From assembly GCA_021772215.1 (NCBI GenBank), contig JAJFMK010000290.1:1-15628 (forward strand): DNA of 15,628 nt. The letters are read 5' to 3'. This DNA comes from Chlamydiota bacterium (GTDB taxonomy: Bacteria > Chlamydiota > Chlamydiia > Chlamydiales > JAJFMK01). A program made the translations under genes and the position numbers. The notes under the pieces were generated by a model, which was given only the letters and a program-made list of their open reading frames with translations, had not been told where the DNA came from and ran no database searches. Below, one piece after another: positions 15,315 to 15,628 of this stretch (its first letter is position 1; each line of letters starts with the position of its first letter).

Positions 15315-15628
15315 CTATTTGATTTTGATGCTCTTAAAGAAGAAGTCGCGCTCGGCTTTATCAGGATCTCCTGTAGAGACTTGAACGAGGCGATTCTTTA
15401 GAACAAAGAAACGAACGTATAGCCCATCTTTACCCTTAGGTGTTAACTCAAAGGAGTATTTCACCGTTGAGGCGGGGTTGGGGATTACAGCAACCTTGTG
15501 GTCACTGTTCTGCTCTTCGACCAGCTTCTTACATTTTTCTATGGTAGCCGGTGGTTTGAAATCGGCGTTCATGCCTGTTTCTATGACGTAGATATGGTCG
15601 TTTCGGCTTCCTTTCACAGCGACAGAGC
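15315..15628 (-). CDS. Partial CDS, C-terminal part of a hypothetical protein
   Basis: The minus-strand frame is open from the window edge to the TAG at 15315-15317. The only start inside is a GTG at 15617, and the reading frame continues beyond it (SVAVKGSRNDH), so the gene probably begins outside the window. The visible residues include HIYVIETGMNADFKPPAT, KVAVIPNPASTVKYSFEL, GLYVRFFVLKNRLVQVSTGD and a terminal ERDFFFKSIKI. The mixture of short strands with a final FF.S stretch resembles small periplasmic or lipoprotein domains of unknown function, but I cannot name the family. Confidence 0.65.
   Translation of the reverse strand, partial: SVAVKGSRNDHIYVIETGMNADFKPPATIEKCKKLVEEQNSDHKVAVIPNPASTVKYSFELTPKGKDGLYVRFFVLKNRLVQVSTGDPDKAERDFFFKSIKIK

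Noticed and set aside
1..15628. CRISPR array, tRNA or rRNA
   Set aside because: No regularly spaced short direct repeats and no recognisable tRNA or rRNA signature were seen on either strand.

Overview
The window looks like chromosomal DNA of a Gram-negative, probably intracellular bacterium. My best guess is an environmental chlamydia (Parachlamydiales), with a Legionella-like organism as the alternative. The guess rests on two outer-membrane proteins of the MOMP-like/Legionella-OMP type, two further cysteine-containing barrel-like proteins, and large proteins unlike any common family. No rRNA, tRNA or CRISPR array is visible.

Layout. (A) 1-4140, plus strand: a tandem family of three paralogues, the first cut by the window edge. 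They share a C-terminal domain of about 130 residues, a Lys/Pro-rich linker, and (in the two complete copies) a diverged helical N-terminal region. I cannot assign a function. (B) 4202-8114, plus strand: a tightly packed run of an outer-membrane barrel candidate, GDP-mannose 4,6-dehydratase (gmd), GDP-L-fucose synthase (fcl) and a GT4-type glycosyltransferase. Together these could make GDP-L-fucose from GDP-mannose and transfer a sugar to a surface glycan. The ribosome-binding site of gmd lies inside a strong predicted hairpin. (C) 8079-10526, minus strand: two paralogous MOMP-like porins in an operon behind a good promoter, overlapping the glycosyltransferase gene tail to tail. (D) 10609-12666, plus strand: a second barrel candidate related to the one at 4202, then a ProC-like reductase and a NUDIX hydrolase. 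(E) 12667-12998: an intergenic stretch that is mostly a 163-bp near-perfect inverted repeat flanked by TTAA on both sides, i.e. a MITE-like element or long-hairpin RNA. A promoter and a weak attenuator-like hairpin follow. (F) 12999-15251, plus strand: a 750-residue protein with three C-terminal repeats that suggest a beta-trefoil, perhaps a secreted effector. A strong bidirectional-looking terminator separates it from a partial minus-strand gene at the right edge.

Base composition is mosaic. Blocks A and F are clearly AT-rich (sample lines of 25-27% GC), while the outer-membrane/fucose block is near 50% or above in places. The most interesting items are the inverted-repeat element at 12704-12874, the tandem family in block A, the trefoil-tailed protein in block F, and the hairpin controlling the gmd start.
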